Shown here: piece by piece, positions 55,533 to 64,000 of the stretch
Position numbering within the stretch: the stretch's first letter is position 1
How the letters are laid out: every line of letters starts with the position of its first letter
Notes under the pieces: generated by a model
What the model was told of the DNA's origin: nothing
Seen by the model: only the letters and a program-made list of their open reading frames with translations
The model's database searches: none
Source: Hyalella azteca
Lineage: Eukaryota > Arthropoda > Malacostraca > Amphipoda > Hyalellidae
Length of the DNA stretch: 64,000 bases
NCBI RefSeq assembly: GCF_000764305.2
Contig: NW_025930760.1
Location: 109,953-173,952, forward strand
Reading direction: 5' to 3'
Made by a program: the position numbers and the translations under genes

Positions 55533-55886
55533 ATGTCCAATGTGTCCTACTCATTCAAGTCAACTGCTGAGTGTGCAAACATGCATAAGAATGGCAAACA
55601 ACGATGGCACTTTGATTTTTTCTCTGAGGAAATGTTAGAAACATGGCGTGATGAAGTCAGAGCACGCAGCAGTCAGAAGTGCATGTTCAAAATGAATTTT
55701 CAGACAAACTCGCGTTACAATTTCACACGCAGATTGCTAAACTTTACAACTTTCAACATAAAAATAAGAGACCCTGAAAATGTACATATTATCGAAATAA
55801 AATTCATGTCTAAAGAATCAATGGCAACATTTTTCTATGACATAAATTGCAACATGGGATATTCTAGAGAATTGCACATCCCCTAA
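55533..55886 (+). CDS. Hypothetical 117-residue protein
   Basis: An uninterrupted frame starting MSNVSYSFKSTAECANMHKN and ending YSRELHIP. It is hydrophilic with well-spaced aromatics (WHFDFFSEEMLETW, FTTFNIKI), few low-complexity runs and no membrane segment or signal peptide, so it looks more protein-like than chance frames here. I recognise no family. It may be a lineage-specific gene, a 3' exon of something longer, or a transposon relic. There is no paralogous copy in the window to test selection. Confidence 0.35.
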   Translation: MSNVSYSFKSTAECANMHKNGKQRWHFDFFSEEMLETWRDEVRARSSQKCMFKMNFQTNSRYNFTRRLLNFTTFNIKIRDPENVHIIEIKFMSKESMATFFYDINCNMGYSRELHIP

Positions 55887-55899
55887 TAAAAACACATTA

Positions 55900-58800
55900 G
55901 TGCAAATGACGAATACTCAGTGAAGTAAGTTTTACCGACACAATTCATTAACAAGCTGGGAACACTGAATCAGGAGTACGATCAACTAAAATGTATATAT
56001 ATCTCAGCCAAGGTGGTTAGCAGGAAATACAATCACGACCTTGTGCTGGTTGCCTAGTTTTGTGAGGAGTTACAGTGCGAGCAGCAGTTCCCTATACGAT
56101 CGTCGAGGTTTGTGCGTGTGGTTGTTTGTTACACGAAATTTCATCAAAATTATTACGCACTCCGTCAATGAATTGTTCAACGGAGAATTGTTGTGATTTG
56201 TGCGACGTTCCAATTGTGTACAAGTGAAAACTAATTTCAATCTCTATGGACCCAGAGATGTTCGCCGTTATGACACATAAACCGAACAATTGTGCGTGAT
56301 AGGGAAAGTAAGGTACGAACAACGAACAAATAATAACACAGAAGAGCGGACAATCTAAGGGTAACACACGAAAAGGATAATGGGACAGATCTACACACGG
56401 CAGAGTCATATACGATGATCCTCTTAAAGATACACTCAGCCCCACCATACATGATTACACCTAAAGCCATCGGCGGGCGCCGTGGCGACGGCAGCACAGG
56501 CTGGTCATGAGCAAACAGTCAGGGTGCCGCGCCATAAGTGTTGCACCTCAAAACAATACACAAGTACAGTTTATGTGTTACGTCACTCGATCAATACAAG
56601 TTATTACTCCTTAGTTACACACTTTTCTAATTTATTCCAACATTATTTCCAAGCGATTATGATAGGGGAAGAAAAAAAATTTGCGGAAGTGTTATTAGAT
56701 AAGTATACCGTACCTTTGAGAAATGCTAGTTAGCGTAGCAGTTTTGCGTTATTCTGTTACGGTTATTCTGCATAAACGTTACTTGCACTTCGAATACAAG
56801 TAGTTGCTTGACCAAATGCAATACTGTCATTCACAAGTGTCAAAGCGTCACAAATGTAAAGGAATTCACATCGCCTCTACTCATCGTGTACGATAAACAC
56901 TGGCAATGAAGTCACCTCCAGGTCAGGTGGTAAAGCACGACTCCTCCAGACGCTGTTAATGTGGGCTCAGTGACATCAAATTTATCTAGCCTTGGTCACA
57001 GGTAACAACTCGTGAAAGAGATTTGAAGTATCATGCCGTGAACAGCACGAATAATCCAGGACGAAAAAAAGGTACAGTTTAGTTCTATTCGTCGGCGAAA
57101 CAAATAAACCACGAAATGAAAATCGACCAAAAGTAGAAAAAATATAAAGAAAAGTGAGATTTTTGCTAAGAAGTGATTAAGGAGATCGAAGAACGGACGG
57201 CGACGCTGTGAAGCAATCAGCAGCGCCATCCGTGGTGACCTTAACTTAAGGAAATGTCCAATGGCTACGCAACTCTAAAACACGTCAAATACCGAACTTA
57301 CGAGAATACCAAACGAATAGCTTCGATTCTTACAAAGAGTATACTTCAGTTCAAGTGAGACTCAAGTGAAATTTTAATTATAAATTTTCCCCAGTCCTTG
57401 AACCGAGGGGTTGGTTTAAATACTCACCAGAAAGAAGATTCGCATGAGATGATGGACGCAGTAACAAATTGAAACTTTCGGTTACTTGCCAAAAAGTACC
57501 TATCTAAAAAAATAAGTTTCGCAGAAGATATTGGACGCAGTTTCATATTGAAAGTCTCAGTTATTTGCCAAAAAGCTTATATGTTTTTTTGTTTTCAGTA
57601 GCGCTCAGTCATGTTTATATTATTAGGCTTCTCAAGACATCAATAAACGTAAGGACATCAGTCAGTGTGAGCGCCATTGAACCACAGAAAATTGCAAGTA
57701 AATATAAGTCAGGCCCGTATCAATTGTTTCTTGGGTTAATAACATTGAATTTTTTATTACAAATTAGTGATGGTTTATTTTAGTTGAAGCCATTGCTAAA
57801 CTGCGTTTCAATCAAAAAAGTAGTTCCAAGTTAACATGAATGTACCAACAATATGAATGTGTAGTGACCTAATGGCAGTTCACGACTGAGAAACGCCTTT
57901 CGTTTAAGGAATAACAAACGTCGCGGGTTCCGAGTGGTAGCAAATAGCGTTAATTATTGACGGGCAAGCAAAGCTAGTCCTACTGGGCACACTAACGTTG
58001 CGTTCAAACTAACGCTATCGAAACTACATGTACCACTGCGAACTTTAGTAGGAAAAAAAGACCCTCCAGCCAGCACATGCGAAGAGGTCTCAAGTCAAGC
58101 ATATGTTAAAGTGAGTCTTTGAAGGTCATAAGAAGATGCAACACTCATGACATTCATAGACACCATCCTAACCTACAATAGGCTAGGATGAGGCAAAACA
58201 TTATCATGGTTGGTTTCATTCCAGTATGAATTGGATCGCAAATGTTGAGGTCTAACTCGACAGTTCACTTTGCGCATGTGCATACGCATTCGTTTGAAAC
58301 GTTCTTGCAGTATAGCATATTCATGACCAACAAAGTTTTCCTATCGCTGATGCTATTCTTGGAATATTTGACTTTCAGGGTCTCAAATTGTTAAAATTCA
58401 ACTTTAAAAGAAGCCACTTGCATAGAAACACAAGGCTGAAAAAAATTAAAGCCAGGCAACGCGTCATAAAATAGAAGAGGTGAAATCAATAGTAGCCACG
58501 ACGCTAAGCACCATTAAAACAGTTGATGGAATATTTTATCGACTCCCATCTGAAGTCCAATTACAATGCTAAAATAACAAACACGACAAACAGCTATTTG
58601 GTGCGCACCTTGATCTGTTTGCTCTTCACCATAATTTTAGTGAACACTAGTTCATTGGAGAAGCCATAGCAAGTAGCACAGCACATGTTCTCAATTGCTT
58701 CACTCATCGTCAAGACTATCACTTCCACGTCACCTTTTCCTCACTATACACCGGTTGAACATTGAGAGAGAAGGGCAGAGCACACATCCCCTCTCACGAA

Positions 58801-59490
58801 CCGAGTCATGCCACGAGTGCACCGTGTCCAGAAGCTAATGGTACAAGCACCCAGAGATCTTCGTTAAAGATTTCCTTCTACAAGAAGTTGCACAAGTAAT
58901 GTGTCTTTGTTGTAAGATAAATTGAATCGCTTGATGTTATGCTCACAGCGGTAACACGCGATTAATACGTTATTTTTACTTCGTTTCATCTGCAACTGCT
59001 AGATGCATGACATTGATGTCGACATGCTAACAATAATTCTTCATTCATAAGTTTTTCTTGATGAAACACCCATTTCTTGATGCAATGAGTAGCAATTGAA
59101 ATGTTTGAAACTTGCATCGATCTTTGATGGCTGCAGATGTGCGACGGTTAATTTCTCCGGTCTTCCAGTTCTCCAAGCTGTAATAACAAGCAGTGAAGAA
59201 CCGTGTCCAACTCTAGTATGGGGAGAGTCTCATCATAACTTTGCATGTACATGAAAAATTGTCACACGCCGTGTTGTGGAGTTCTGCAGTTCAGTGTAGC
59301 CTGGATGCTGTGTAGAATTAAGATGGTGCACAGCTGAGCTTTTTTAGCGAAGTATAATGTGGTGCAAGACCACCTGACTAGTGTTGATCTCTGAATGATG
59401 CATTGAAGTTAAATTGTGTGGCACGAGTCTCCACGCTCTCTCTCTGACTGAAGACCACCGTAGTGAGACGAGCCTCTGCGGCATTATGAC
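55900..59490. other. Intergenic / Gs-alpha 3' region
   Basis: No recognisable exon. The patch at 56460-56545 is GC-rich (GGCGGGCGCCGTGGCGACGG) and could be a promoter or exon remnant. The part nearest 59490 should include the Gs-alpha 3'UTR; I could not choose a poly(A) site. Confidence 0.35.
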
Positions 59491-59492
59491 GC

Positions 59493-62329
<2,837 letters not shown>

Positions 62330-62344
<15 letters not shown>

Positions 62345-63410
62345 CTGCAAGTTTACATCAAATTAACATTTTTGACACACAGCAAGTCGCACGCGGTCCA
62401 GGAAACTGCAAGAGTGCATCAACTTAACATTTTTGACACACGGCAAGTGGAACACGGTCCAGGAAACTGCAAGTGTACATCAACTTGACCCTCCCATCAC
62501 CCCCATAGAACACCTACATGCAGAAACAAAAATACTTCCCATAAAAGCACACCTCGACATGAGAGGAACACAATTCATAGCCGCAGCCATAAACAACACA
62601 GAACACCCATGCCACTACCTACGCGACCACCCACCTACACACAGACAAATAGTGCCAACCCCACACAGATACTACACCAACATACTAGATACAGTACCCC
62701 CACCCCAAGGCAACACCAGCACTAAAAAAACACACAATTATGACACTTAGAACGCTGGAGCTGGCCGGCAACAACAAAGTCCTTGGACAAAACACTTACA
62801 CACAATTATGACACTTAGAACGCTGGAGCTGGCCGGCAACAACAAAGTCCTTGGACACCCACCACCTGACATAAGCAGCACAGAAACACAGCTCTTTAGA
62901 CTGGAGAGAGTACACCTAGCCAGGCTTCGCTGCGGCCACCACCCTTCACTACAAACATACGCAAACAGAATAGGCTAAGTAGACACAGACACCTGCCCAT
63001 CCTGCCAGAGAGCTCCCCACACTATCACTCACATTCTCCTGGAATGTCCGCTCTGGCAGGACCTCAGACAACACCACCACATAACCTCGACCCTACAGCT
63101 CTGGAGCGACCCCCTGTCGGTGGTGTCCTACTTGCGCAAGGGGGGTCTCTTATAAAAATGAGACCGGGGAACCACAACAACAACAACAACTTGACATTTT
63201 CGGCATACAGCAAGTCGTACGCGGTCCAGGAAACTGCAAGTGTACATCAACTTAACATGTTTTATACACATCAAGTCGCACACGGTCCAGGAAACTGCAA
63301 GTGTACATCAACTCAACATGTTTTATACACACCAAGTCGCACGCGGTCCAGGAAATTGCAAGTGTACATCAACTTACATTTTTGACACACAGCAAGTCTC
63401 ACACACCTTG
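62330..63410. repeat. 60-bp repeat containing the Gs-alpha 3' splice site
   Basis: Six copies of an about 60-bp unit with the core CGGTCCAGGAAACTGCAAG. On the minus strand this is CTTGCAG|TTTCCTGGACCG, the acceptor and first exon bases of Gs-alpha exon 62344-62216. The first copy is the real exon edge; five decoy acceptors lie upstream. Three copies (62330-62489) are separated from the rest (63187-63410) by a LINE insertion. Confidence 0.9.
62490..63186 (+). mobile_element. Non-LTR retrotransposon 3' fragment
   Basis: 5'-truncated element inserted in the 60-bp repeat, with CAACTTGAC on both sides (62481-62489 and 63187-63195). Plus-strand frames show a HLDMRGTQFIAAAINNTEHP stretch and, further on, a zinc-knuckle-like CPSCQRAPHTITHILLECPLW (C-x2-C...H...C), typical of the C-terminal end of jockey/I-like elements. 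It ends with a CAA repeat tail. An internal duplication of about 60 bp (62731-62789 and 62799-62857) and stop codons make it non-functional. Confidence 0.8.
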
Positions 63411-63429
63411 GCACTTAAAATTAACATTA

Positions 63430-64000
63430 CATTAGATTGCGAGGGAAACATTGAGGCTGCTACCATTGTCAATGCTCAAAATTTGTCAGGCTTGTATTGC
63501 TGGTTGTTTTCAACTATGAAGCTAAATTATGCAAAAAAAAAAACATTGTTGAATAAACATATGGCTCAAGTAGGGCTAACATTAAATAATTTGAAAAAAA
63601 TGAAAAAAATTGCTAAAACTCAAAAAAGAATTTAGACAAAATTAGAATACTCTCTAGATGGATTTTGACATAGACATATCTGGGATCTTTTTTCCTTATT
63701 TCATTGCATTATAACAGATTCTGAATGATAATAGAACAAGCTGGATGGCCTAGTGATTAATGTATAGATCATTTCTAAAAGGGTGGGTTTTTTTCTACCT
63801 CATATTGGTATGGTCTTCAGTTTTTTTAAGTCTGCAACTATTTATGCTCTGTTGCTGCTGAACGCCTGAATCTGCACATTTAAGTAATAACAAAATCATT
63901 ATTCAAGAATACATTTTTGATATCAGAAAAATCCATGAGTTACTAGAATATTCATATTCAACATTAGTTACAGAATGATTATTTTTATTTTTTTATGTTC
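63430..64000 (+). repeat. Dispersed repeat shared with RpL19 intron 1
   Basis: Aligns with 47218-48440 in long blocks (for example CAAGTAGGGCTAACATTAAA, and CATGAGTTACTAGAATATTC near the edge). This copy lacks the short element and the 530-bp piece present there. It continues beyond the window. Confidence 0.8.

Overview
The window is nuclear DNA of an invertebrate animal, most likely an arthropod and perhaps a crustacean. The reasons are spliced genes with GT-AG introns, AT-rich non-coding DNA, very many minisatellites and transposon remnants, and a Gs-alpha protein with arthropod-like residues around its switch II region. The lineage call is inference; no species can be named. Nothing bacterial was seen.

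Layout, left to right. (1) 1-14.4 kb holds GC-rich exons of a minus-strand gene I cannot name ('gene U'), scattered between minisatellites. Five exons (14167-14346, 12832-12927, 10851-10985, 8032-8242, 7041-7154) have good splice sites and chain in a single reading frame. An 86-bp exon-like block (1766-1851, 3560-3645) sits in a tandemly duplicated repeat unit. (2) 18.6-36.6 kb is DNA topoisomerase I (Top1), minus strand, complete, 16 coding exons, 1000-residue model. Its exons for the core region (equivalents of human Arg488 and Lys532) occur twice, at 20380-21558 and 24716-25889, with only synonymous differences. Between the two sets lies a second copy of three gene U exons (21647-24417), also with only synonymous differences. 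(3) 42.5-51.7 kb is ribosomal protein L19 (RpL19), plus strand, complete, 196 residues, with a 5-nt first coding exon and a 6-kb repeat-filled first intron. (4) 52-59.4 kb shows no recognisable gene, apart from one unplaced 117-codon reading frame. (5) 59.5 kb to the right edge is the 3' part of the Gs-alpha subunit gene, minus strand, four exons; the P-loop exons lie beyond the window.

Mobile DNA is abundant: CR1/L2/jockey-like LINE fragments ending in pentanucleotide tails, a tRNA-derived SINE sharing the LINE 3' end, a broken Tc1/mariner copy carrying two nested insertions, two TTAA-flanked (piggyBac/Looper-type) short elements, a three-copy ~140-bp element with A-rich target duplications and two visible empty sites, and several inverted-repeat elements. 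Two genes (gene U and Gs-alpha) have minisatellites whose unit contains an authentic 3' splice site, so true acceptors are followed by many decoys.

The genes do not form a pathway: Top1 (DNA relaxation), RpL19 (60S ribosome) and Gs-alpha (GPCR to adenylyl cyclase) are ordinary housekeeping or signalling genes. The unusual part is the interlocked duplication of gene U and Top1 exons, which could be a real rearrangement or a haplotype/assembly artefact.
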